From Amylibacter sp. SFDW26 (GTDB lineage Bacteria > Pseudomonadota > Alphaproteobacteria > Rhodobacterales > Rhodobacteraceae), in assembly GCF_009184395.1 (NCBI RefSeq), contig NZ_WEIC01000003.1:350825-414824 (forward strand): a DNA stretch of 64,000 bases, written 5' to 3'. The notes under the pieces are model-generated. The model had not been told where the DNA came from. It did no database searches and was given only the letters and a program-made list of their open reading frames with translations. Shown here piece after piece: positions 8,351 to 16,407 of the stretch (positions are counted from its first letter, which is position 1; each line of letters begins with the position of its first letter). Made by a program: the position numbers and the translations under genes.

Positions 8351-8809
8351 ATGGCTATGAAAATCAGACTGGCCCGCGGCGGCTCTAAAAAACGTCCATT
8401 TTATCGCGTTGTAGCGGCTGACAGCCGTATGCCACGTGACGGTCGTTACGTTGAAAAATTGGGTACATATAACCCACTATTGCCAAAAGACAGCGAAGAG
8501 CGCGTAAAATTGGATATGGAACGCGTAAACTACTGGTTGGGCGAAGGCGCACAGCCATCTGACCGTGTTGCACGTTTCCTAGAAGCAGCAGGCGTTTTGG
8601 CTAAAACAGAGCGTAACAACCCTGAAAAAGCTGTTCCTGGCAAAAAAGCACAAGAACGCGTTGAAGAAAAAGCTCAAAAAGTTGCTGACGCTGAAGAAGC
8701 TGTTAAGCAAGCTGAAGAAGACGCAAAAGCAGCAGCTGCGGCTCCTGCGGAAGATGTTGCTGAAGCACCAGCTGAAGAAGCTCCTGCAGAAGAAGCAGCG
8801 GCTGAGTAA
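8351..8809 (+). CDS. rpsP: 30S ribosomal protein S16 with long acidic/alanine tail
   Basis: The start [26 protein letters not shown] is unmistakable S16. The core ends near residue 85. The last ~65 residues are almost only A, E, K, V and P ([20 protein letters not shown]..., [21 protein letters not shown]), predicted to be helical or disordered; alphaproteobacterial S16 proteins often carry such extensions but this one is long (152 residues). SD AGGAG at 8337-8341 precedes ATG. It heads the rpsP-bluB-rimM-trmD series. Confidence 0.98.
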   Translation: MAMKIRLARGGSKKRPFYRVVAADSRMPRDGRYVEKLGTYNPLLPKDSEERVKLDMERVNYWLGEGAQPSDRVARFLEAAGVLAKTERNNPEKAVPGKKAQERVEEKAQKVADAEEAVKQAEEDAKAAAAAPAEDVAEAPAEEAPAEEAAAE

Positions 8810-8833
8810 TTGACATTACGCTTGGAGATATAG

Positions 8834-9466
8834 ATGCGCGAATTTTCGCAAGATTTTCAATCCGAGCTTTCTGCACTTATGAAGTGGCGCCGCGATGTGC
8901 GCCACTTCAAAACTGACACCGTTCCCCAAGATTTAATCCAAGAATGTTTGGACGTCTTCCAAGACGCGCCATCTGTTGGCTTGTCTGAACCTTGGCGCAT
9001 TGTGCAGTTAAAAACGGATGCCAGCCGCCAAAAAGCGCTGGAGAATTTTCAATCTGCAAACGCTGATGCATTGGCAGATTACGATGGTGAAAAAGCCAAT
9101 CTATATGCATCCTTAAAACTGTCAGGCATGAAAGACGCTCCTGTCCAATTGGCTATATTCTGTGAAGAAGACACACCAAAAGGTGGCGGCTTGGGTGCAC
9201 AAACCATGCCAGAAATGCGCCGCTATTCTGTTGTGGCTGCGATCATGACATTTTGGCTGAAAGCCCGCGCCCATGGTTTGGGATTGGGGTGGGTTTCCAT
9301 CCTTGACCCTGATCAGTTGCGCGCAGATTTGGATGTGCCCAACAATTGGACCTTGGTCGCCTATCTGTGCATGGGCTATCCCCAGCAAGAAACATTGACA
9401 CCTGAATTGGAAACCGTTGGTTGGGAAGCACGCGACCCTGAACTGACAAAAGTGATTGAGCGATAA
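8834..9466 (+). CDS. bluB: 5,6-dimethylbenzimidazole synthase BluB
   Basis: A 210-residue nitroreductase-fold enzyme that cannibalises reduced FMN with O2 to make dimethylbenzimidazole, the lower ligand of vitamin B12. Recognised by LMKWRRDVRHFKTD near residue 16, APSVGLSEPWRIV near 47 and the C-terminal CMGYPQQETLTPELETVGWEAR. It starts 24 bp after rpsP and its stop is 1 bp before the rimM ATG, so it is inside the ribosomal operon rather than with cobalamin genes. SD GGAG lies at 8823-8826. A generic nitroreductase is the alternative. Confidence 0.85.
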   Translation: MREFSQDFQSELSALMKWRRDVRHFKTDTVPQDLIQECLDVFQDAPSVGLSEPWRIVQLKTDASRQKALENFQSANADALADYDGEKANLYASLKLSGMKDAPVQLAIFCEEDTPKGGGLGAQTMPEMRRYSVVAAIMTFWLKARAHGLGLGWVSILDPDQLRADLDVPNNWTLVAYLCMGYPQQETLTPELETVGWEARDPELTKVIER

Positions 9467-9467
9467 T

Positions 9468-9995
9468 ATGTCAAAATCTGATCTGATCTGTATTGGTGCA
9501 ATTATCGGTGCCTTTGGTGTTAAGGGCGAATTGCGCGTGAAAAGTTTTTGCGCGGAACCATCTGATATTGGCAATTACAATCCTTTAACATCAGAAGATG
9601 GTGAACAGAGTTTTGATCTTACGGTCAAAGGCCCCATCAAAGGCGGCTATTCCTGCCGTATCAAAGGCGTTCAATACAAAGATCAGGCTGATGCATTACG
9701 CGGTATCCGCTTGTTTACGAACCGCGAAAACTTGCCGTCACTGCCAGATGACGAATTCTATCACGCTGATCTGATTGGGTTGGATGTGATCAATACAGGC
9801 GGTGAAAAGCTGGGCCGTATAACGGCAATCCATGACCATGGTGCGGGCGATATGTTGGAAATCGCGGGCAAAGGGATCAAGAATACGGTTATGTTGCCAT
9901 TCACACGTGAAGCGGTTCCAACGGTTGATCTGGCAGCGGGGCGTATCATCACTGATCCGCCAGAGGGTGTATTCCCAGAGGCCAAAGATGAGTGA
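9468..9995 (+). CDS. rimM: Ribosome maturation factor RimM
   Basis: A 175-residue two-domain protein. The N-terminal RimM barrel has CIGAIIGAFGVKGELRVKSF; the PRC-barrel half has DEFYHADLIGLDV and KNTVMLPFTREAVPTVDLAAGRI. It aids 16S rRNA head folding and binds S19. ATG 9468 directly follows the bluB stop; a TTG at 9456 in frame is less likely. The end overlaps trmD by 8 bp, the usual coupling. Confidence 0.96.
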   Translation: MSKSDLICIGAIIGAFGVKGELRVKSFCAEPSDIGNYNPLTSEDGEQSFDLTVKGPIKGGYSCRIKGVQYKDQADALRGIRLFTNRENLPSLPDDEFYHADLIGLDVINTGGEKLGRITAIHDHGAGDMLEIAGKGIKNTVMLPFTREAVPTVDLAAGRIITDPPEGVFPEAKDE

Positions 9996-10794
9996 TAAGC
10001 CCGCAAAATCCCATGGCCGTTTGGCTGTGCGCCCGACATTGAAACCACGTGAGTTGATGACCAATACGCCTGATATATTTGGCGCGTGGAAAGTTAAAAT
10101 CATCACGTTGTTTCCAGAACTGTTTCCAGGTGTTTTGGGCGGTTCATTAACAGGCAAAGCCCTGAAAGAGGGTTTGTGGAGCTTGGAAACAATTGAGTTG
10201 CGTGGATATGGCATCGGCAAGCACAAAGATGTGGACAGCCCGCCCGCTGGCGGTGGCGCTGGTATGGTCTTGAAACCTGATGTTGTAGGTGCTGCTTTGG
10301 AAGATGCGCGTCGTGGTACGCCGATGGATCCGAAAGCGTGGCCTGTTGTGTATCTGTCACCACGAGGCAAACCACTGACACAAGCAATGGCGCGTGACTT
10401 TAGTAAGGCGCAAGGCATGACGCTGCTGTGTGGTCGTTTTGAAGGCGTCGATGAGCGCGTACTAGAAGAATATAACGTTCAAGAAGTATCGCTTGGGGAT
10501 TTCGTTCTGACAGGTGGAGAGATTGCAGCGCAAGCTTTGATCGATGCAACTGTACGCCTATTGCCGAATGTTTTGGGTAATGAGGAAAGTGCTGTTGATG
10601 AAAGCTTTTCCAACGGGCTGTTAGAGCATCCGCAATATACCAAACCTGCGGAATGGAAGGGCCGTAAAATCCCTGATGTTTTATTGTCTGGCCATCATGG
10701 CAACGTTGATAAATGGCGTCAGGAGCAATCTGATAAGATCACCCAAGAACGCCGCCCTGATTTGTGGGAAAAACATACGGATGATACTGAATAA
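9988..10794 (+). CDS. trmD: tRNA (guanine37-N1)-methyltransferase TrmD
   Basis: A 268-residue SPOUT methylase using SAM to modify G37 of tRNAs. After a ~38-residue N-terminal extension (MSDKPAKSHGRLAVRP...), the core begins KIITLFPELFPG. Knot motifs YLSPRGKPLTQ, LLCGRFEGVDERV and SLGDFVLTGGEIAA are complete, followed by ESFSNGLLEHPQYT. The extension resembles that of other Rhodobacteraceae TrmD proteins. The start overlaps rimM by 8 bp. rplS, often next, lies about 4 kb away here. Confidence 0.97.
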   Translation: MSDKPAKSHGRLAVRPTLKPRELMTNTPDIFGAWKVKIITLFPELFPGVLGGSLTGKALKEGLWSLETIELRGYGIGKHKDVDSPPAGGGAGMVLKPDVVGAALEDARRGTPMDPKAWPVVYLSPRGKPLTQAMARDFSKAQGMTLLCGRFEGVDERVLEEYNVQEVSLGDFVLTGGEIAAQALIDATVRLLPNVLGNEESAVDESFSNGLLEHPQYTKPAEWKGRKIPDVLLSGHHGNVDKWRQEQSDKITQERRPDLWEKHTDDTE

Positions 10795-10822
10795 GTCCTG
10801 AGTGTCGGTTTTCACGCAATAA

Positions 10823-10849
10823 AAATATGTCAATCATATTGACATATTT
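10823..10849. promoter_or_regulatory. Perfect 12-bp-arm palindrome, operator candidate
   Basis: AAATATGTCAAT (10823-10834), spacer CAT, ATTGACATATTT (10838-10849). It lies 53 bp before the aminotransferase ATG and 28 bp after the trmD stop, and contains a -35-like TTGACA at 10839. There is no T-run or GC-rich stem, so it looks like a dimeric repressor site, not a terminator. The regulator is unknown. Confidence 0.55.
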
Positions 10850-10901
10850 CCAAATCTTTCACACCTTGCTGCGATTGAGACATTAATGCGAGGGGATTCT
10901 G

Positions 10902-12101
10902 ATGGATTGGCAAACTATATTAGCCACCCGCAACGCGCGGATGAAGGCATCGGAAATACGTGAATTGTTAAAGCTGTTGGATCAGCCTGATATCATCTCG
11001 TTTGCGGGGGGTATCCCTGATCCTGCGTTATTCCCAACACAGCAAATACAAGAGGCTTATGCTGATGTGTTTGCCTCTGGCGCGCATGACACGGCTTTGC
11101 AGTATTCCGCCAGTGAAGGCTACAAACCGCTGCGCGAATGGATTTGCGCCGAGATGGCGAAACTGGGCGTGCCCTGCTCTATCGATAATATCCTGATCAC
11201 ATCTGGATCGCAGCAAGCATTGGATTATTTGGGGAAACTCTTGTTGTCACCAAAGGATACGGCATTGGTTGGTTGGCCAACGTATTTAGGGGCACTTGGT
11301 GCATTCAATGCTTATGAGCCCGAGTATGATCGGTTGCATCCGAATGGCAACAGAACCGCTGCGGACTATATGGAAACCGCTGGTGAAAAAGGCGGGCGTG
11401 TGAAGCTGGCCTATATGTCTGTGGATTTTGCCAACCCGACAGGGATTAGTATGGACCGCGCGGAACGGGATGCGATTTTGAACCTAGCGGATGAGATGGA
11501 TATCGCGATTGTTGAAGATGCTGCGTATCAATCGCTGCGCTATGATGGCGAAGCTATTCCACCCATCCTTGCATTGGAAATTGAACGCAAAGGATCGATC
11601 GAGGACTGCCGTACGATTTACACAGGTAGTTTTTCGAAAACGCTTTCCCCCGGTTTGCGCGTGGGATGGGTTTGCGCCGCAACGCCCGTTATTTCGCAAC
11701 TGGTTTTGATGAAACAAGCATCCGACCTGCATTCACCAAGTATCAATCAGATGGTGATTTCAGATGTGGCGCATAAGCATTTTGATGCGCATATCGCGGT
11801 GACACGTGCGGCTTATATGGAACGTCGTGACCATATGTTGGCAGCTTTAGAAAAATATATGCCAGAGGGCGTGGACTGGACACGACCAGAGGGCGGTATG
11901 TTTGTCTGGCTAACATTGCCCAAAGGTATCGATGGGGCGGAGCTGTTAGAAAAATCGATTGAAACGCAACGTGTGGCATTTGTCCCTGGGCAAGCATTCT
12001 TTGCGGATGGATCTGGCGCAAACACGATACGGCTGAGTTTTTCCAAGTCTAATGGCGATGCGATTGATGAAGGTATTAAACGGCTAGCATCGCTTTTATA
12101 G
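10902..12101 (+). CDS. PLP-dependent aminotransferase (LysN/MocR-core type)
   Basis: A 399-residue fold-type I aminotransferase. The PLP-lysine is K246 in TGSFSKTLSPGLRVGW, with the upstream NPTG (substrate arginine-binding region), EDAAYQSLRYDG and GSQQALDYLGKLL, where the cofactor phosphate and ring are held. It starts directly with the MDWQTILATRNARMKASEIRELL segment seen in LysN-like 2-aminoadipate transaminases; no HTH precedes it. Amino-donor specificity cannot be read. SD AGGGGA at 10891-10896. An AraC regulator follows 58 bp downstream and may share its promoter. Confidence 0.88.
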   Translation: MDWQTILATRNARMKASEIRELLKLLDQPDIISFAGGIPDPALFPTQQIQEAYADVFASGAHDTALQYSASEGYKPLREWICAEMAKLGVPCSIDNILITSGSQQALDYLGKLLLSPKDTALVGWPTYLGALGAFNAYEPEYDRLHPNGNRTAADYMETAGEKGGRVKLAYMSVDFANPTGISMDRAERDAILNLADEMDIAIVEDAAYQSLRYDGEAIPPILALEIERKGSIEDCRTIYTGSFSKTLSPGLRVGWVCAATPVISQLVLMKQASDLHSPSINQMVISDVAHKHFDAHIAVTRAAYMERRDHMLAALEKYMPEGVDWTRPEGGMFVWLTLPKGIDGAELLEKSIETQRVAFVPGQAFFADGSGANTIRLSFSKSNGDAIDEGIKRLASLL

Positions 12102-12159
12102 ACGTATTAAGCGCCATTCGTTCACAAGACCGTGCAGATCGTTCCATGGTTATGGACGA

Positions 12160-13125
12160 ATGGCAAATCACGCATATAGTAACCCTATGCTCGATTTATT
12201 AAGTGACATACTGACCAAAATCTCCCTGCAAGGGACTTTGTATTTTCGCACCGCCTTTACCAAACCATGGGGCGTTGCTGTGCCATCGTTTGAGAATGTG
12301 GCGCGGTTTCACTATGCCCATCGCGGCGATTGTTTAATCTCAGTCGATGGTGTGGATGAACCAACATTACTGGCGCAGGGTGATTTGATCATCATTCCGC
12401 ATGGCAGCGCGCATTCGTTATACTGCGGCCATGATCCTGAAAATACCATCTTGCCATTGGATGAGGTTTTGGAACGATCTGGGTTTGATGGGTCTGGAGT
12501 GCTGGTGTTTGGTGGTGATGAGGATGAGCGTGAAACACAACTGATCTGTGGGCATTTTTCCTTCGTTAAGAACGCCAATCATATGCTATTGGAACGCCTG
12601 CCGCCGATCATCCATATCCGCAATTATGGCGAGGCCTCTGGCAAATGGATGGAATCCACTTTGCGGATGATTGGCGATGAAACAGGTGGGGTGCAAATTG
12701 GGGGCGACCTGATCGCATTGAAAATGTCCGAAGTGATATTTGCCCAAGCCATTCGCAGTTATCTGGACAGCGATGCATCGGCAGAGGCTGGATTGGCTGG
12801 TTTTTCCGATCCCCATATCAGTCGCGCCTTGGATGCGTTTCATAAGAAACCCACCGAAGGTTGGAGTGTGGAAAGTCTTGCACGAGAGGCAGGGTTATCA
12901 CGCACAGGCTTTGCCGTTCTGTTTTCCAAGAAAATGGGGGTAACGCCCATGCAATATGTCACCAGTTGGCGGATGGAATTGGCCAAGCAGATATTGGCGG
13001 ATCATAAGATATCATTGGCAGAGTTGTCCGATTTGGTTGGCTATGCCTCCGAATCCGCCTTTGCACGTGTGTTCAAAAAAGAAGTTGGCTTTACACCTGC
13101 GGGTTATCGCAATCACATTCAGTAA
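12160..13125 (+). CDS. AraC-family regulator with N-terminal cupin domain
   Basis: A 321-residue regulator. Residues about 10-190 form the cupin_6-type effector domain (LFYFRT-like start, DLIIIPHGSAHSLYC). The C-terminal ~100 residues hold two HTH motifs: SVESLAREAGLSRTGFAVLFSKKMGVTPMQY and LSDLVGYASESAFARVFKKEVGFTPAGYR. The true start could be ATG 12187 (MLDLLSDIL). Same direction as the aminotransferase. The effector is unknown; members of this family often control local catabolic or detoxification genes. Confidence 0.88.
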   Translation: MANHAYSNPMLDLLSDILTKISLQGTLYFRTAFTKPWGVAVPSFENVARFHYAHRGDCLISVDGVDEPTLLAQGDLIIIPHGSAHSLYCGHDPENTILPLDEVLERSGFDGSGVLVFGGDEDERETQLICGHFSFVKNANHMLLERLPPIIHIRNYGEASGKWMESTLRMIGDETGGVQIGGDLIALKMSEVIFAQAIRSYLDSDASAEAGLAGFSDPHISRALDAFHKKPTEGWSVESLAREAGLSRTGFAVLFSKKMGVTPMQYVTSWRMELAKQILADHKISLAELSDLVGYASESAFARVFKKEVGFTPAGYRNHIQ

Positions 13126-13261
13126 CGAATTGTTCAATCCACCAAGCTTTCGAACGATCTGCATATAAAGGCGAACTTCTGAGCATAGTTAGAACGGGAA
13201 ATCCCCATTATTCTTGTTGTTAGCGGTTCAATACCGATCACATATGAAACAACAGAAAGAC

Positions 13262-13630
13262 ATGATTATGCGCTTCATTACGAAAAATATTCACGCTTAC
13301 CTAGACTATCCAGTGGCTTTGGCTCTTATCGGCCTGCCATTCATTCTTGGCTTGGGTGCGTCCCACCCATTGGCCTTTACCCTGTCTGTCGTCACAGGTG
13401 TGGCTGCATTCTTACTGACAGTACTGACGGATCATCATCTGGGTGTGTTCAAAGTTCTGCCTTATAAACTGCACCTCGCGGTTGATGGTGCTGTTGGCGC
13501 TGTCTTTACCTTAGCTCCATTCGTTTTGGGCTTTTCAGGTTTGGATATGATTTACTACCTTGCAAACGGTTTGACTGTGCTAGCGGTCGTTGGTTTGCAT
13601 AAATCGGATGATGCGGCTGTCACTGCATAA
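13262..13630 (+). CDS. SPW-repeat-like small membrane protein
   Basis: A 122-residue integral membrane protein of four hydrophobic helices arranged as two similar pairs, beginning DYPVALALIGLPFILGLGAS and LHLAVDGAVGAVFTLAPFVLGFSG. This two-fold pattern resembles SPW-repeat proteins. ATG 13262 follows a purine-rich GAAAGA; the frame also has ATGs at 13214-frame and 13244. Function unknown. A stem-loop follows at 13643-13674. Confidence 0.6.
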   Translation: MIMRFITKNIHAYLDYPVALALIGLPFILGLGASHPLAFTLSVVTGVAAFLLTVLTDHHLGVFKVLPYKLHLAVDGAVGAVFTLAPFVLGFSGLDMIYYLANGLTVLAVVGLHKSDDAAVTA

Positions 13631-13642
13631 TATTAAAACCTT

Positions 13643-13674
13643 CCTTAGTTATCTTAATAACTGGGTAACTAAGG
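13643..13674. terminator. Stem-loop downstream of the SPW-like gene
   Basis: CCTTAGTTATC (13643-13653) pairs with GGTAACTAAGG (13664-13674) over 11 bp with one T-G pair and a 10-nt loop. No T-run follows on the plus strand, while TTTT lies beyond it on the minus strand. It may protect or end the mRNA. Confidence 0.45.
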
Positions 13675-13803
13675 ATATCTGTTCAGCGGTATTCAGCTTA
13701 TATATGTGGCGGCTGTAGACAAAAAACCTGCAATTACATACTTCATTAATAAATAAGGCATTCCATTGCCCGCATAAAATGAAGATAGCAGGAGACCATT
13801 AGT

Positions 13804-14457
13804 ATGTTTTTAAAAATGCCCCTACTTATAGCAACAGTATTGGTGATGACCAATCTAATGTCACACGCGCAAACAACAGAAACATCAGACACTCAAACTG
13901 GTGATGTTTCTGCCCGGCAAGCCGAATTAACAACGCGATTTGAAACACGCGCTGAACTCACCCAAGAAAATGTCGATCAGTTACTCACAACATACCCTCT
14001 GATAAATAGTACTCTGCAAGAAATGAATCCCCCGCAGACACCTGAAATGCAAAAAATAATGTCAATTAGCATTGATGAAAACACGCCATACGAAGGGCTT
14101 GGCACAGCATTTGAAGGTACAGATGTACTACAAAGGTTAAACGCTGTTGCTAAAGATAATGGTTATGAGAGTTACCACGAATACGCTCAAATGGCAGATT
14201 ATCTTTATCAAGTGTATCTATCACAAAGCAAAGCCATCTCTGTTGTATCTAAAACTGAGAGCGATAACCCAGACGCTCCTAAAGTTGAAAACTTACCAGC
14301 CTTTTTGCAAGATGGGAGACAACCATCAGAAAGACGAGCAAAATTTCAGTCACAATTGTCTGAATTATACAAAGAGTTTCACATAACAGATGAAACACAC
14401 AACGTTTTCGCTAAGAACTACGATGCGTTAATGCTTTTCTTCAATCCCCCCAGTTAA
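13804..14457 (+). CDS. Secreted protein of unknown function
   Basis: A 217-residue protein. The N-terminus is a signal peptide (MFLKMPLLIATVLVMTNLMSHA, cleavage likely after SHA). The mature part is polar and predicted mostly helical, with PPQTPEMQKIMSI and DNGYESYHEYAQMADYLYQVY segments and a C-terminal KEFHITDETHNVFAKNYDAL helix. No cysteines or catalytic motif appear. I do not recognise a family. SD AGGAG at 13790-13794. It is one of four genes sitting between trmD and rplS. Confidence 0.7.
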   Translation: MFLKMPLLIATVLVMTNLMSHAQTTETSDTQTGDVSARQAELTTRFETRAELTQENVDQLLTTYPLINSTLQEMNPPQTPEMQKIMSISIDENTPYEGLGTAFEGTDVLQRLNAVAKDNGYESYHEYAQMADYLYQVYLSQSKAISVVSKTESDNPDAPKVENLPAFLQDGRQPSERRAKFQSQLSELYKEFHITDETHNVFAKNYDALMLFFNPPS

Positions 14458-14782
14458 ATACATGGCACTATAGACACCAAGCACCAAGACATTCCCTCTT
14501 GATTGATCCTCCCTTTAGTCCTATACCGCGCGAACTTGGTGTGTATGGATTCGTATCTGTACTTTTTATGCATGCCAAAGGCCCACAGATTTCGGGTGTT
14601 ACGTGACGGGATTTCTTCTGCCCTTACACACTGCATTCATCGCCTTGCGATCCGTTATCCAAAGCTAACGAAACGTCGACCTGAATCTCTGGCGGGCGCT
14701 TATGCGGACCCGAGTGAAGACCAAGAGCCCTGAGGACGGAAAATCACTTCGCCGAATAAACGGCGGGCAAAAGGAAAACGTT
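14458..14782 (+). other. 325-bp gap ahead of rplS with GC-richer leader
   Basis: No convincing gene; a plus-strand frame at 14503-14733 has no recognisable product. The last ~90 bp (about 14690-14782) are clearly richer in G and C than their surroundings and contain the hairpin CGCCG-AATAAA-CGGCG (14750-14765) just before the Shine-Dalgarno AAGGA (14771-14775). This is likely the untranslated leader of rplS, perhaps a ribosomal-protein control element. Confidence 0.45.
14750..14765 (+). promoter_or_regulatory. Hairpin adjacent to the rplS ribosome-binding site
   Basis: Perfect CGCCG/CGGCG stem with a 6-nt AATAAA loop, ending 5 nt before AAGGA of rplS. Placement suggests translational control of L19 or a structured start region. 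The function is inferred. Confidence 0.4.
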
Positions 14783-15160
14783 ATGAACTTGCTAGCACAG
14801 CTTGAAGCTGAACAAATTGCAAGCCTAGGCAAAGATATCCCTGATTTTAAAGCAGGCGATACAATCCGCGTAGGCTATAAAGTGACAGAGGGCAGCCGCT
14901 CTCGTGTCCAAAACTACGAAGGTGTTTGCATTGCACGTCAAGGCGGCGACACAATCGCTGCGTCTTTTACAGTGCGCAAAATCTCTTTCGGTGAAGGTGT
15001 GGAACGTGTGTTCCCACTATATTCAACAAACATCGACAGCATTGCTGTAGTACGTCGTGGCCGTGTACGTCGCGCGAAACTATACTACCTACGCTCTCGT
15101 CGTGGTAAGTCTGCTCGTATTGCTGAGCAAACAAACTACAAACCAAAAACTGCGAAATAG
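14783..15160 (+). CDS. rplS: 50S ribosomal protein L19
   Basis: A 125-residue L19: [42 protein letters not shown] and [10 protein letters not shown] followed by the basic [23 protein letters not shown] tail-like region. ATG 14783 has AAGGA at 14771; an in-frame ATG at 14702 is not used in the family. rpmE follows after 11 bp. rplS normally adjoins trmD, but here four genes separate them. Confidence 0.97.
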   Translation: MNLLAQLEAEQIASLGKDIPDFKAGDTIRVGYKVTEGSRSRVQNYEGVCIARQGGDTIAASFTVRKISFGEGVERVFPLYSTNIDSIAVVRRGRVRRAKLYYLRSRRGKSARIAEQTNYKPKTAK

Positions 15161-15171
15161 GAGCGATCATC

Positions 15172-15393
15172 ATGAAAAGCGATTTGCACCCAGAGTACCA
15201 CACAATCACTGTTAAACTAACAGATGGTTCAACTTACGAAACACGTTCAACATACGGCGAAGAAGGTTCAGTATTGTCACTAGACATCGATCCATCTGCA
15301 CACCCTGCTTGGACAGGCGGCAACCAAAAGCTTATGGATGCTGGCGGTCGTGTTTCAAAGTTCAAAAAGAAATACGAAGGTTTGGGTTTCTAA
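15172..15393 (+). CDS. rpmE: 50S ribosomal protein L31, zinc-free type
   Basis: A 73-residue L31 with [24 protein letters not shown] and [26 protein letters not shown]. The zinc-binding cysteines of C+ L31 are all absent, as is usual in alphaproteobacteria. Cotranscribed with rplS; SD GGAG at 15160-15163. A strong terminator follows. Confidence 0.96.
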   Translation: MKSDLHPEYHTITVKLTDGSTYETRSTYGEEGSVLSLDIDPSAHPAWTGGNQKLMDAGGRVSKFKKKYEGLGF

Positions 15394-15417
15394 GAACCGC
15401 AAACTTATTGAGTTTAG

Positions 15418-15446
15418 AAAGCCGTTCTTTTGGAGCGGCTTTTTTT
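15418..15446 (+). terminator. Rho-independent terminator of rplS-rpmE
   Basis: AAAGCCGTTC pairs with GGAGCGGCTTT (with a T-G pair), followed by seven T. The minus-strand LysR gene has its TAA stop in the last T-run bases (15445-15447). A near-identical copy of this terminator occurs at 17262-17286. Confidence 0.9.
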
Positions 15447-16314
15447 ATTGGGCATTTACGATCCAATCCACGAATAGCTTTACGGCTGCCTTTGGACGGC
15501 GGTCTTTGCGGAATAAGATGCTATAAGGTGCCGCTTGAGCGGCAGCATCCGACAACACACGAACAAGACGCCCCTCTTGCATCAAATCCTCGCTCAATGG
15601 TTTACGTGACAACGCAATTCCGAAACCGCGTGCGGCAGCAGCTTGCACTAAATCATAACTTTGGAGCTTCCTGAACTGTTTTTGCTCAGGAATGACTTGC
15701 CCCGTTTCAGTTGCCCAATATTCCCACTCCTCTTGATGCGTCTCATTTCGTATGAACGGTATTTCCAACACAGCTTGCGCCCATCCGATATCCGCAATTC
15801 TTTCTGCCAACTCTGGCGACGTTACAGGTGTCATATCTTGTTCACATAACCAAACTTGCTCAAACTCATCCCATTTGCGGTCGGATACGCGAATAGCGAC
15901 ATCAACACCTTCGCGGTACAAGTCGCTTACCCTATCCGTGGCGGTAATTTGCAATTCAATATTTGGGTGGATCGCAGAAAATTCAGAGATCCTAGGAGCC
16001 AACCACATAGCTGCAAATGTCCTGGGCGCACTAATGGCCAAAAGTGTTTCATGTTGTTGGGCAATAGCAGCCACACCTGCTTCAATTTCCTCAAGTGCTT
16101 TTTCAACGTATCCATAGAACATTCGCCCTGCATCGGTAAGCATCACCCCCTTACGGGTTCGCTCAAACAATTGGATGTCCAATTGTGCTTCAAGGCGTGA
16201 GATTTGATGGCTTACAGCAGATTCAGTTAGATTCAGGTGGCTTGCCGCAAGCTTGAATTGCTTAAAATGAGCAACGGAAACAAATGAAGTTAGGTTTTGC
16301 GTTGATGGTAGCAT
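15445..16314 (-). CDS. LysR-family transcriptional regulator (GcvA-like)
   Basis: A 289-residue LTTR. The N-terminal winged HTH has FKLAASHLNLTESAVSHQISRLEAQLDIQLFERTRKG-type sequence (about residues 20-55); the rest is the effector-binding domain, with ISAPRTFAAMWLAPRISEFSAIHPNIELQI as the expected RD-I start. It is divergent from the alpha/beta hydrolase at 16408, with a 93-bp shared promoter region, so it probably controls that gene. The coinducer is unknown. Confidence 0.92.
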   Translation of the reverse strand: MLPSTQNLTSFVSVAHFKQFKLAASHLNLTESAVSHQISRLEAQLDIQLFERTRKGVMLTDAGRMFYGYVEKALEEIEAGVAAIAQQHETLLAISAPRTFAAMWLAPRISEFSAIHPNIELQITATDRVSDLYREGVDVAIRVSDRKWDEFEQVWLCEQDMTPVTSPELAERIADIGWAQAVLEIPFIRNETHQEEWEYWATETGQVIPEQKQFRKLQSYDLVQAAAARGFGIALSRKPLSEDLMQEGRLVRVLSDAAAQAAPYSILFRKDRRPKAAVKLFVDWIVNAQ

Positions 16315-16407
16315 GACAAAATTTCACTCTGATAAGACAAATGATCGTTCGACTTTGGGTATTAAATATAATTTTCATGAGAAAACAACCATTCTAAGAG
16401 GTCTGAT

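Noticed and set aside
14503..14733. A 76-residue plus-strand frame before rplS
   Set aside because: No homologue is recognised, composition is basic and odd, and no Shine-Dalgarno precedes it; the region fits an untranslated leader better.
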